Assembly: GCF_029945925.1 (NCBI RefSeq)
Contig: NZ_JAQSDN010000067.1
Location: 35,562-99,561 of the forward strand
Direction: 5' to 3'
Source: Polaromonas sp.
Lineage (GTDB): Bacteria > Pseudomonadota > Gammaproteobacteria > Burkholderiales > Burkholderiaceae_C
DNA length: 64,000 bases
The notes beneath the pieces were generated by a model. It saw only the letters and a list, made by a program, of their open reading frames with translations, searched no databases and was not told the origin of the DNA. The position numbers and the translations under genes were made by a program. Positions 7,197 to 14,865 of the stretch are shown here, piece by piece (positions within the stretch are counted from its first letter, which is position 1; the number at the start of each line of letters is the position of its first letter).

Positions 7197-8879
7197 CTAT
7201 GCACGGGGAAAGTCAGTATTGCTTCCCCACTGCTGCTTGGCCAAGGCCTTGGGCGCTCTTGCCGGGGCAGCCAGTCTCGCAGGAGCGGCAAATGACACTT
7301 GCGATGAGGCGCTATCCGCCAGCTTGAACACCGCCACGGTGCTGACCAGATCCTGCGCTTGGGTTTTCAGGCTGCTGGCTGCCGTTGCCATCTCTTCGAC
7401 CAGCGCCGCATTCTGCTGCGTGGCCTGGTCCATTTGCGTCACGGCCTCGCCCACTTGCGCCACGCCCAGACTCTGCTCATTGCTGGCCGCGCTGATTTCA
7501 CCCATGATGTCGGTGACCCGGCGGATCGAGCTCACCACTTCGGTCATGGTGACACCGGCCTGATCGACCAGCGCGGTGCCCTGCTCGACCCGCTGCACGC
7601 TGTCGCTGATCAACGTCTTGATTTCCTTGGCGGCATCGGCTGAACGACCGGCCAGGCTGCGCACTTCAGAGGCCACCACGGCAAAGCCGCGGCCCTGCTC
7701 GCCCGCTCTGGCCGCTTCCACCGCCGCATTGAGGGCCAGGATGTTGGTCTGGAACGCAATGCCGTCGATCACGCTGATGATGTCGGAAATCTTCCTGGAC
7801 GAATCGTTGATGCCCTTCATGGTGCCCACCACCTGGGCCACCACTTCGCCGCCCTTGACGGCCACAGTGGAGGCGCTGATAGCCAGCTGGTTGGCCTGTT
7901 TGGCGTTGTCGGCGTTTTGCTTGACGGTGGAGCTGAGTTCCTCCATCGAAGCGGCGGTTTCTTCCAGCGCGCTGGCCTGTTGCTCAGTGCGGGCGGAGAG
8001 ATCGTTATTGCCCTGGGCAATCTCGGCGCTGGCGGTCGATACGTTTTCGGAGCCTTGGCGCACCTGCCCCACAATGGTCCCGAAACTGTCACGCATGGAT
8101 TTGATCGCATGCAGCAAGCTGGACTGGTCACCCGGCTTGAGCGTGATCTCTGCGCTCAGGTCACCGGCAGCGATTTGCTGCGTGATGCCGGCGGCATACT
8201 CGGGCTCGCCACCGAGCTGCTTGAGCAGGCTGAGTGTGATCCAGAAGCCGAGCACAGCGGCTAGGGTGAGGGCAATCAGCGCGGCAGTCAGCAGCAGGTT
8301 GCGTCCGGTGGCATAGGCCGAGTCGGCTTGGGCCTGGGCGGCTTCCATTTCACTGTGCAGCAGGGCATCCAATTTTTTCAGCGCCCCCAGGTAGACAGCC
8401 TCGACGCTGAGCTGCGACTTCTCGTTGAGTGCAACGCGTGCAGCGTCGGTGTCACCATTCTTGACCGCTGCAACCGCCTTGTCGATGCCAGCACGGTAGG
8501 CCGTTTCGGCTGCTTCTATATCCTTCAATGCGGCGCGTGCCACGTCCTTGTCCAGCGCTTTGACGAGCAAGGTCTTGGTTTTTGCATTGTCTGCACGCAC
8601 CTTGTCGGCCTGCTTGAGGTTGGCCTGAATCTGGTCACCCGTGTCAGACATCACGGCACGACCGAGTGCGCTCGTGATCTCGTGGGCCTGCGCGACCAGC
8701 TCCGCCGACAGCACGCTGGCGCGCGCTTCGTGTTCAAGCAGCGACTGCATCGACGTGTTGAGCGAATTCAGGCGCAGCACGCCAAAGCCCACACACAGCA
8801 GCAAGAGCAGGGCCAGGGCGCCAAAAGCGCCGCCTAGCCGCATGCCGATACCAACGCTTTTCATACGGTTCAGGTTCAT
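7197..8879 (-). CDS. Methyl-accepting chemotaxis protein
   Basis: 560 aa inner-membrane chemoreceptor. TM1 is at about residues 13-33. A ~155-residue helical periplasmic domain of four-helix-bundle (4HB_MCP) type follows, with TM2 near 190-212. The HAMP linker starts with K-Q-L-G-G-E-P-E-Y. The signalling domain has E-E-T-A-A-S-M-E-E methylation-type repeats and the hairpin tip I-A-F-Q-T-N-I-L-A-L-N-A-A-V-E-A-A-R-A-G-E. The tail is Ala/Pro-rich and lacks the usual xWxxF CheR-docking end. The ATG at 8879 has a G-rich ribosome site; a second ATG 15 bp on is possible. A PstS-like gene lies 78 bp upstream on the same strand. Confidence 0.93.
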   Translation of the reverse strand: MNLNRMKSVGIGMRLGGAFGALALLLLLCVGFGVLRLNSLNTSMQSLLEHEARASVLSAELVAQAHEITSALGRAVMSDTGDQIQANLKQADKVRADNAKTKTLLVKALDKDVARAALKDIEAAETAYRAGIDKAVAAVKNGDTDAARVALNEKSQLSVEAVYLGALKKLDALLHSEMEAAQAQADSAYATGRNLLLTAALIALTLAAVLGFWITLSLLKQLGGEPEYAAGITQQIAAGDLSAEITLKPGDQSSLLHAIKSMRDSFGTIVGQVRQGSENVSTASAEIAQGNNDLSARTEQQASALEETAASMEELSSTVKQNADNAKQANQLAISASTVAVKGGEVVAQVVGTMKGINDSSRKISDIISVIDGIAFQTNILALNAAVEAARAGEQGRGFAVVASEVRSLAGRSADAAKEIKTLISDSVQRVEQGTALVDQAGVTMTEVVSSIRRVTDIMGEISAASNEQSLGVAQVGEAVTQMDQATQQNAALVEEMATAASSLKTQAQDLVSTVAVFKLADSASSQVSFAAPARLAAPARAPKALAKQQWGSNTDFPRA

Positions 8880-8957
8880 CACAACCCCCCCTTTGTTTGA
8901 GTTTTGTATTGGCATGCGCCCGCCCGTGGCGGCCGCATGCTGCGAAATCACATCAGC

Positions 8958-9704
8958 TTATTTGGCTTCTTTGGCGTAGGCGTCGATCACGGCCTTGGCG
9001 GCCGGCTTCGGTGCGCCCACCGTGGCCAGGGCTAGCGGACGCTCAAACTTTTTGCTGTCGATGGCCTTGGTCTTGCCAGCTTCGACAAAATTCCTGCCGA
9101 CACCGGCGATTGCCGCTTCGTCAGTTGCCACCAATTCAGCCGCACGTTTGATCGAGGTCTGCGCCTTCAGACCGGGGCCGTACTCCGCGCCGCCCATCAC
9201 CAGCTTCTTGATCAGCGCGCGCGTGCCAGCAGTGGGGCCTTCGCCATACACAACGATAGCCTTGTCCTTGCCGCCCACCTCTTTCCAGTTGGCGATCTTG
9301 CCGGTGAGGATGTCACGCAGTTGCTCAGGTGTCAGCTTGCCGACCGGGTTGTTGGGGTGCACGATGAACACAAGTTCGGCCTTCTTCAACACGAAGAACT
9401 GCACGGTCTTGGGATCGATCTTGGTGCCGGCCACCTCTGCCAATGGGCCCGCCACATCCATCGGCTCCGACACCATGGCGATGTCGGCGGCGCCGCTGGC
9501 CAGGTCTGCCAGGCCCTTGCCGGAATTGGAGCTGACGATTTGCAGGGTGTGGCCGGTGCTCTTCTCAACGGCGGCTTTGCCCGATGAAACAAAGTCGGCG
9601 AACACCGTGCCTGCGCCTGAGATTTTGACGGTGTCGGCCAGGGCGCCTCCAGCCAGCATGGCCAGGGCGAGGGGGATGGCGCTGAGGGTCAGTTTCTTTT
9701 TCAT
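8958..9704 (-). CDS. PstS-like periplasmic phosphate/oxyanion-binding protein
   Basis: 248 aa with a signal peptide (M-K-K-K-L, Leu/Ala core, cleavage after A-L-A). The mature part belongs to the PBP-like/PstS fold: S-G-A-G-T-V-F near the start, S-S-N-S-G-K-G, L-R-D-I-L-T-G-K-I-A-N-W-K-E-V-G-G and G-T-R-A-L-I. It is shorter than true PstS (~320-345 aa) and no pstCAB genes are nearby. It is followed on the same strand by a chemoreceptor, so it may present a ligand to that receptor rather than feed a transporter; this is inference. AAGGA precedes the ATG. Confidence 0.82.
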   Translation of the reverse strand: MKKKLTLSAIPLALAMLAGGALADTVKISGAGTVFADFVSSGKAAVEKSTGHTLQIVSSNSGKGLADLASGAADIAMVSEPMDVAGPLAEVAGTKIDPKTVQFFVLKKAELVFIVHPNNPVGKLTPEQLRDILTGKIANWKEVGGKDKAIVVYGEGPTAGTRALIKKLVMGGAEYGPGLKAQTSIKRAAELVATDEAAIAGVGRNFVEAGKTKAIDSKKFERPLALATVGAPKPAAKAVIDAYAKEAK

Positions 9705-10236
9705 GGGTAATTTCCTTGGTCAGGTTGAGGGAACTGGTAAAACGGACAAAAAAGCAAATGCAAATACGCGCGCCGACAGCGGTTAACAAAAGTACCCGGG
9801 GGGGTATTTGTGATGCTCTCAGGGCTTATCGGCACTCACCGTGACTTTCTGCAGGGTTAGGTCAAAAAAATTTCCCCGTCATCCCCGCCGGCTTTGGCTG
9901 ATCCGCGTCGAGTTACCGAAAAATTGATAGCTGCTTGCGCATACCCCATAAGGGCTGGAGGCCGAAAAGGCTGATAACCCTCGCTCGGCCAGAGGGGGCA
10001 GCACCGGAACGCAACATGGACCGGCCCGGCACCACCCACCGCGCGTAGGCTTTGAACTTGCGCCAACCCCGGTGTGGCAGGCAGGAACTGGCGGATGCAC
10101 TGCTTGTTAGTGGCAAAATCGGACGTCAGCCCTTTCCGGACGGGCGCAGGCAGCTATTCAATCGATAGCAGCCTGATGGCTGCCGGTGCATGCCGCGGCT
10201 TGCCTACAATGGGCGGCAAAGCAAGGAACCTTCCGA
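9705..10236. other. 532-bp intergenic region between the PstS-like gene and dcd
   Basis: Divergent promoters of the two flanking genes should lie here. Visible content: a GTACCCGGGGGGGTATT dyad near 9791-9808, repeat copy B (9914-9975), and a partial copy of the same family near 10143-10172 (GCGCAGGCAGCTATT then GATAGCAG). No reading frame here looks coding. Confidence 0.5.
9914..9975 (-). repeat. Dispersed 'CTCCAGCC...GCTATC' repeat, copy B
   Basis: Read on the minus strand it gives TTTCGGCCTCCAGCCCTTA, then GCGCAAGCAGCTATCAATT, the same block order as copies A, C and D. The terminal GATAGC arm is lost. A partial fifth copy follows near 10143-10172 on the plus strand. Confidence 0.65.
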
Positions 10237-10809
10237 ATGAGCATCAAAAGCGACAAATGGATACGCCGCATGGCCGAGACCACCGGCATGATCGAACCCT
10301 TCGAGCCGGGCCAGATCCGCGAAAGCGAAGGCAGGAAGATCATCAGCTACGGCACCAGCAGCTACGGCTACGACATCCGCTGTGCGCCCGAGTTCAAGGT
10401 TTTCACCAACATCCACAGTACGGTGGTCGACCCGAAAAACTTCGATGAAAAGAGTTTTGTCGACTTCCACGGCGACAGCTGCATCATCCCGCCCAACAGC
10501 TTCGCGCTGGCCCGCACGCTGGAGTACTTCCGCATCCCGCGCAACGTGCTGACCATCTGCCTGGGCAAAAGCACCTACGCGCGCTGCGGCATCATCGTCA
10601 ACGTCACGCCTTTCGAGCCCGAATGGGAAGGGTATGTGACGCTGGAGTTCTCCAACACCACCCCGTTGCCCGCGAGGATTTACGCGGGCGAAGGCTGCGC
10701 ACAGGTGTTGTTTTTCGAGAGCGATCCCGACGACGTCTGCGAAGTCAGCTACAAGGACCGCGGCGGCAAGTACCAGGGCCAGGTCGGGGTGACGTTGCCC
10801 AAGGCCTAG
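10237..10809 (+). CDS. dcd: dCTP deaminase
   Basis: 190 aa, close to the ~190 aa of E. coli Dcd. Deaminates dCTP to dUTP, which feeds dTMP synthesis; the family forms a homotrimer. Seen motifs: S-I-K-S-D-K-W-I at the start, S-Y-G-Y-D-I-R, Y-F-R-I-P-R-N-V, C-L-G-K-S-T-Y-A-R-C-G-I and the catalytic segment V-T-L-E-F-S-N-T-T-P-L-P, with A-G-E-G-C-A-Q. AAGGAA precedes the ATG. Its stop codon TAG is part of the CTAG end of the adjoining palindromic repeat (10806-10972). Confidence 0.95.
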   Translation: MSIKSDKWIRRMAETTGMIEPFEPGQIRESEGRKIISYGTSSYGYDIRCAPEFKVFTNIHSTVVDPKNFDEKSFVDFHGDSCIIPPNSFALARTLEYFRIPRNVLTICLGKSTYARCGIIVNVTPFEPEWEGYVTLEFSNTTPLPARIYAGEGCAQVLFFESDPDDVCEVSYKDRGGKYQGQVGVTLPKA

Positions 10810-10972
10810 TACTGCAACCCGAAAATATCGAAACATGAAAGCGCGCCTTCGCACCCGTGGCGGCGTTGCAATCCTTGCGAAGGCGCACAGCCTTCGCTGC
10901 GGCTTGCGCCTTGCCCTGGGCACGAAGTCATCACTTTCATTTTGTTTCGCTACTTCCGTGCTGCAGTACTAG
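10806..10972. repeat. Long palindromic element, copy 1 (MITE/REP-like)
   Basis: 167 bp bounded by CTAGTACTGCA and TGCAGTACTAG (perfect 11-bp terminal inverted repeat). Inner arms pair as well: TCGAAACATGAAAG with CTTTCATTTTGTTTCG. The centre is a perfect hairpin, GCGAAGGC-GCACA-GCCTTCGC (10878-10898 region). It shares its terminal CTAG with the next element and supplies the stop codon of dcd. Confidence 0.75.
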
Positions 10973-11133
10973 TGCAGTGTTGCACGCTATCTGGAGCATA
11001 AAACCGCGTCTTTTTCGCCATGGCGGCGTTGCAAATCCGCGCGATACCCAGGGTATCGCTGTGGTTTGCGCCTTGCCCTGACCCAAAATCCATCGCTTTT
11101 ATTTGTTCCATCAAGCATGCAACACTGCAATAG
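10969..11133. repeat. Long palindromic element, copy 2 (MITE/REP-like)
   Basis: 165 bp with terminal inverted repeats CTAGTGCAGTGTTGCA (10969-10984) and TGCAACACTGCAATAG (11118-11133), 15 of 16 matching. It shares an internal GGCGGCGTTGCAA block and a TTGCGCCTTGCCCTG block with copy 1 at the same relative places. Its central hairpin GCGATAC-CCAGG-GTATCGC has a different sequence from that of copy 1 but keeps the pairing. Confidence 0.75.
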
Positions 11134-11286
11134 CTCTATACCTATCCGACGCGGATGCGGGCGGTGGTGGAAAAACTTCTTACTTTTCACCGAGGGACCG
11201 ATGTTGAAGGCCAGCCAAGTCGGGGGGGGGGTCGAGATGGCCACGCCGGTGGTTGTCAATCAGGAAGCCAGGAAGCGCTTGCATCA
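11134..11286. other. Short non-coding gap with a 10-G run
   Basis: Between the palindromic elements and the stress-protein terminator. It contains a run of ten G (11222-11231). A short plus-strand frame starting near 11201 is not recognisable and is broken up by the G run. Nothing else seen. Confidence 0.4.
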
Positions 11287-11317
11287 ATGAAAAAAGCTGA
11301 CAGTGTCAGCTTTTTTT
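11287..11317. terminator. Bidirectional Rho-independent terminator
   Basis: AAAAAAGCTGACA-G-TGTCAGCTTTTTTT: a 7-bp GC-containing stem extended by A/T pairs, with an A run on one side and a T run on the other, so it can work in both directions. It lies just past the stop of the minus-strand stress-protein gene. Confidence 0.85.
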
Positions 11318-11358
11318 GTCTGGTGGCGCGTTACGGCCTGGCGTGCTGCAGTCTCCGT

Positions 11359-11781
11359 CTATTTGACCAGCAGCACCGGAATTTCGCTGTCGGTGACCAC
11401 GCGCTGGGCCACGCTGCCCATGACGGCGCGGCCGAGAATACCGTGGCCGTGTGTCCCCATGACAATCATGTGGGCCTTTTCGCGTTTGGCGGCACGCACC
11501 ACTTCAGTCGCTGGTGATCCGGCGACCCAGACCGTGCGGTACTGCAGATTGTGCCGCTTGAGGAAGCGCTCGATGGGGTCCAGCACTTTTTTGGCCTCGT
11601 CCTCGTAGTAGGAGTTGACGGTGCTCGCACCCACCATGCCCTTGACACGCGGAGGAACGGGCGGCTGGACGTTGAGCACCACCACTTCATCCTCGGGACC
11701 GGCCAGGCTTTCGTGCGTGACGAGAAAAGCCAGGGCCTTTTTGGTGTATTTGCTGCCGTCAGCGGCGAACAGGACTTTCAT
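11359..11781 (-). CDS. Universal stress protein (UspA family)
   Basis: 140 aa, one Usp domain. N terminus V-L-F-A-A-D-G-S; nucleotide-binding block G-T-H-G-H-G-(8 residues)-G-S-V-A-Q-R-V-V, then P-V-L-L-V at the end. The Gly-x2-Gly-x9-Gly-Ser arrangement marks the ATP-binding subclass. AGGAGA precedes the ATG. It follows another usp gene by 44 bp on the same strand, so both are probably transcribed from the FNR-box promoter at 12331. Confidence 0.9.
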   Translation of the reverse strand: MKVLFAADGSKYTKKALAFLVTHESLAGPEDEVVVLNVQPPVPPRVKGMVGASTVNSYYEDEAKKVLDPIERFLKRHNLQYRTVWVAGSPATEVVRAAKREKAHMIVMGTHGHGILGRAVMGSVAQRVVTDSEIPVLLVK

Positions 11782-11825
11782 TATTTCTCCTTGTGCTGGA
11801 TAAAAACCGGTTTTGAAAAACCAGT

Positions 11826-12269
11826 TTAGCGCAACACCAGCACGGGAACGCTGCTGTGTGTCAGTACATGCTGGGTTTCGCTGCCCAGTAGGACGCGTTT
11901 GATGCCCTTGCGGCCATGCGAGGCCATGACGATGAGGTCGCATTTGTGTTTTTTCGCGGCCGAGATGATGGACTCGGCCACCAGGTCGGAGCGTGCGACG
12001 ACAGCCTTGGCCTTGAGGCCTTCGCCCTGTGCCTGCAGCTGCACCGCATCTACCACGGCCTGGCCCTTGTCGGCCCATTGCTTCTCGGTACGGGCCACGT
12101 CCTGCGCTGAAATCGTGATGCCGCCTTCGAAATAGCTGACCGGGTAACGCGGCACCACATATAGCGCGACCAGTTCGGCACCGACGACGCCGGCCAGATC
12201 AATGGCGCTGCGCACGGCTTTTTTTGAGAGTGTGGAACCATCGGTGGCGACGAGGATGCGTTTGTACAT
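11826..12269 (-). CDS. Universal stress protein (UspA family)
   Basis: 147 aa single-domain Usp. Starts Y-K-R-I-L-V-A-T-D-G-S; ATP-binding block A-S-H-G-R-K-G-(8)-G-S-E-T-Q-H-V-L; ends P-V-L-V-L-R. First gene of a two-usp unit, divergent from the copper ATPase gene ccoI. A FNR-type box (12331-12344) is centred 68 bp upstream of its ATG, giving a ~27-nt leader if the box sits at -41.5. That places it with low-oxygen-induced stress proteins. Confidence 0.9.
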   Translation of the reverse strand: MYKRILVATDGSTLSKKAVRSAIDLAGVVGAELVALYVVPRYPVSYFEGGITISAQDVARTEKQWADKGQAVVDAVQLQAQGEGLKAKAVVARSDLVAESIISAAKKHKCDLIVMASHGRKGIKRVLLGSETQHVLTHSSVPVLVLR

Positions 12270-12330
12270 GGCGGGGTCTCCTGGGGTTGATGCGAGGCTT
12301 GCAGCTTAGGCTGGCGATCGTCCGGCACGC

Positions 12331-12344
12331 TTGATCCATGTCAA
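12331..12344. promoter_or_regulatory. FNR-type box between usp and ccoI
   Basis: TTGATCCATGTCAA, 9 of 10 consensus positions (TTGAT-N4-ATCAA). It fits class II activation of the minus-strand usp gene. Read towards ccoI, the predicted start point would fall on or next to the ATG at 12378, with TAGGCT (12366-12371) as a possible -10. Confidence 0.75.
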
Positions 12345-12377
12345 GCGGGTGTTACCGGGGCAGGGTAGGCTTGCCCC

Positions 12378-14651
12378 ATGCACACTGCCACCCTCGATAC
12401 CGGCGCCGCGCAACGGGCCTTGCGCTGGTCCGCTCTGGACGAGCGCGCCGAATGGGAGGGCTTCAGCCGGCCGTTGCCCGGGCGCGCGGACCTGTGGGAG
12501 TCCTACCTCGCGATCGAGGGCATGCATTGCGCAGCCTGCTCGCTCACGGTGGAGGAGGTGCTGCAAAAGCTTCCCGGCGTGGACAACGTGCAGGTCAACG
12601 GCGCCAGCGCGGTGGCCCGTGTGGCCTGGGCGCCCGGCCAGGGCCGGCCCTCGGCCTGGCTGGCCGCGCTGCAGCGGGCCGGTTATGGTGCGCTGCCCGC
12701 CGGCGACATGCTGGCTGCGGCGCCGCGCATCCAGGCCCAGCGCATGATGCTCTGGCGCTGGCTGGTGGCGGGCTTTTGCATGATGCAGGTCATGATGTAC
12801 GCCTTTCCGGCCTATATCGCCGAGCCGGGTGACATCTCGTCCGAAGCCCAGAGCCTGCTGCGCTGGGCTTCCTGGGTGCTGACCCTGCCGGTCGTGCTGT
12901 TTTCCTGCTGGCCGTTTTTCTCTTCAGCGCTGCGTGATCTGCGCAACCGGCGTGTCGGCATGGACGTGCCGGTGGCACTGGGCATTCTCATTGCGTTCGG
13001 TGCCAGCTCGGCCGCCACCTTCGATCCGGCTTCGCGCTGGGGCGCAGAGGTCTGGTACGACTCGGTCACCATGTTTGTGTTCTTCCTGCTCTCTGGACGC
13101 CTGCTGGAGCAGCGCCTGCGTGACCGCACCGCCGGCTCGCTCGAGGCGCTGATGCGCAGCCTGCCCGACGGCGTGGAGCGCCAGGGGGCTGACGGCACCT
13201 TCGAGCGTGTGGCCGTGCGCCGCCTTGTGCCGGGTGACCTGATCCGCCTGCTGCCCGGTGACGTGATTCCGGCCGACGGCACGGTGACGGCCGGCGAGAG
13301 CCAGGTCGATGAAGCCCTGCTCACCGGCGAGTCCACGCCGCTGCAGCGCCGCGTCGGCAGCGCGGTCATTGCCGGCAGCCATAACCTGAACGGCATGCTG
13401 CTGGTGCGGGTGGAGCGCGCAGGTAGCGAGACGCGTTATGCCGCCATGGTGGCCCTCATGGAGCAGGCTTCGGTGCAGAAGCCGCGGCTGGCGCGAATCG
13501 CCGACCGCATCGCCGGGCCTTTTGTGGTGATGGTTTTGCTGGCCAGTGCTGCCGCGGCGCTCTGGTGGTGGCCAACCGACCCGGTGCACGCGATCAGCGT
13601 GGCCGTGGCGGTGCTGATTGTGACCTGTCCCTGCGCGCTCTCGCTTGCCACCCCGGCGGCGACGCTGGCCGCTGCCGGTGCTTTGGCGCGGCGGGGTGTG
13701 CTGGTGCGCCGCCTGGAGGCGCTGGAGAGCTGCGCCATGGTGGACACAGTGGTGTTCGACAAGACCGGCACGCTGACTGAAGACCGCATGGCGGTGACTG
13801 TCAGCCGGACCCGCGAGGGCACCCCTGCCGCGCAGGTTCTGTCGCTGGCGGCTGCGCTGGCGCAGCATTCCCTGCACCCACTGTCGCGTGCCATTGTCCA
13901 GGCGGCGGGATCCGTGCCGGAGTCTGCTGTGGATGTCACCGAAGTTTCCGGCCAGGGTTTACAGGGCCATGTCGCGGCCGGCACTGGCGGGACACCGCAC
14001 GGCATGCGCCTCGGATCGGCCGCGTTTTGCGGGGCGCCGGCCGATGTCCAGGCCGCGGGCGGCCCGCAGGTGCATCTGTCGGATGAACAAGGCTGGCTCG
14101 CCAGTTTTGAGATGGATGAGGCTTTGCGGCCAGACGCCAGGCCGGCGGTCGGGGCGCTGCACGCCCTGGGCCTGCAGGTGCAACTGCTTTCCGGCGACCT
14201 GGTGGCCGCCGTCTCCCGCCTGGCTGCGCGCGCGGGCATCGACAAGGCGTTCGGACAGCGCACGCCGGAAGGCAAGCTGGCCTATGTGCGCGAGTTGCAG
14301 CGGCAGGGCCGGCGCGTTGCCATGGTCGGCGACGGCATGAACGACGGGCCGGTGCTGGCCTGTGCCGATGTGTCGGTCGCCATGGGCCAGGCCGTGCCGC
14401 TGGCGCAGGCCAAATCCGACTTTATCGTGCTGGGTGGCCAGCTGGCTGCGGTGTCTGCATTGCTGCAGCATGCGCGCCGTACCCGCGCCATCGTGCGCCA
14501 GAACCTGCTGTGGGCGGCCCTTTACAACGCCGTGTGTGTGCCCCTGGCCATTCTCGGCTTCATGCCGCCCTGGCTGGCCGGACTGGGCATGGCCGCCAGT
14601 TCGCTGCTGGTGGTACTCAATTCAGCCCGGCTGGCCCGTATGCCGGGATAA
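12378..14651 (+). CDS. ccoI: Cbb3-oxidase copper-translocating P-type ATPase (CcoI/FixI)
   Basis: 757 aa P1B-type ATPase that moves copper across the inner membrane for cbb3 oxidase assembly. N-terminal heavy-metal domain with M-H-C-A-A-C (Cys51, Cys54). Transmembrane helices follow; the actuator loop has T-G-E-S-T-P. The ion-binding motif C-P-C (residues 417-419) marks a Cu+ pump, the phosphorylation site is D-K-T-G-T-L-T (Asp461) and the hinge is G-D-G-M-N-D-G. The downstream ccoS and ccoN genes decide for CcoI over CopA. In most proteobacteria ccoI follows ccoNOQP and ccoGH; here it comes first. No strong ribosome site is visible before the ATG. Confidence 0.93.
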   Translation: MHTATLDTGAAQRALRWSALDERAEWEGFSRPLPGRADLWESYLAIEGMHCAACSLTVEEVLQKLPGVDNVQVNGASAVARVAWAPGQGRPSAWLAALQRAGYGALPAGDMLAAAPRIQAQRMMLWRWLVAGFCMMQVMMYAFPAYIAEPGDISSEAQSLLRWASWVLTLPVVLFSCWPFFSSALRDLRNRRVGMDVPVALGILIAFGASSAATFDPASRWGAEVWYDSVTMFVFFLLSGRLLEQRLRDRTAGSLEALMRSLPDGVERQGADGTFERVAVRRLVPGDLIRLLPGDVIPADGTVTAGESQVDEALLTGESTPLQRRVGSAVIAGSHNLNGMLLVRVERAGSETRYAAMVALMEQASVQKPRLARIADRIAGPFVVMVLLASAAAALWWWPTDPVHAISVAVAVLIVTCPCALSLATPAATLAAAGALARRGVLVRRLEALESCAMVDTVVFDKTGTLTEDRMAVTVSRTREGTPAAQVLSLAAALAQHSLHPLSRAIVQAAGSVPESAVDVTEVSGQGLQGHVAAGTGGTPHGMRLGSAAFCGAPADVQAAGGPQVHLSDEQGWLASFEMDEALRPDARPAVGALHALGLQVQLLSGDLVAAVSRLAARAGIDKAFGQRTPEGKLAYVRELQRQGRRVAMVGDGMNDGPVLACADVSVAMGQAVPLAQAKSDFIVLGGQLAAVSALLQHARRTRAIVRQNLLWAALYNAVCVPLAILGFMPPWLAGLGMAASSLLVVLNSARLARMPG

Positions 14652-14663
14652 TAGGATCATTCC

Positions 14664-14801
14664 ATGGACATTCTTTTTCTCTTGATTCCCCTGTCGGTCG
14701 GGCTGGCGTTGCTGATTATTGTTGCGCTGGCCTGGGCTGTCTGGCGCGGCCAGTTTGACTCCGTGGACGCCGAAGGTGAGCGCATTCTTCGATCGGATTG
14801 A
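14664..14801 (+). CDS. ccoS: Cbb3 oxidase maturation protein CcoS
   Basis: 45 aa. Begins M-D-I-L-F-L-L-I-P, one transmembrane helix (about residues 4-27), then W-R-G-Q-F-D followed by an acidic tail D-A-E-G-E-R-I-L. This is the standard CcoS pattern (W-x-x-x-x-G-Q-F-D-D-L). It starts 12 bp after ccoI. In other bacteria CcoS is needed for cofactor insertion into the oxidase. The last codons overlap a FNR-type box. Confidence 0.92.
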   Translation: MDILFLLIPLSVGLALLIIVALAWAVWRGQFDSVDAEGERILRSD

Positions 14802-14811
14802 CTTGTATCAA
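14798..14811. promoter_or_regulatory. FNR-type box upstream of ccoN
   Basis: TTGACTTGTATCAA, 9 of 10 consensus positions, overlapping the stop of ccoS. Its centre at 14804.5 predicts a start point near 14846, leaving a 20-nt leader to the ccoN ATG. This implies that ccoNOQPGH have a low-oxygen promoter separate from ccoIS. Confidence 0.85.
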
Positions 14812-14865
14812 GCTCCGGCGTCATGCCAAAAGAGACACTACTTACATCTCGACAATAGGTGACTC

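Noticed and set aside
11222..11231. Ten-G run as a phase-variation switch
   Set aside because: It is not within or just ahead of any gene I can support, so slippage there would have no visible consequence.
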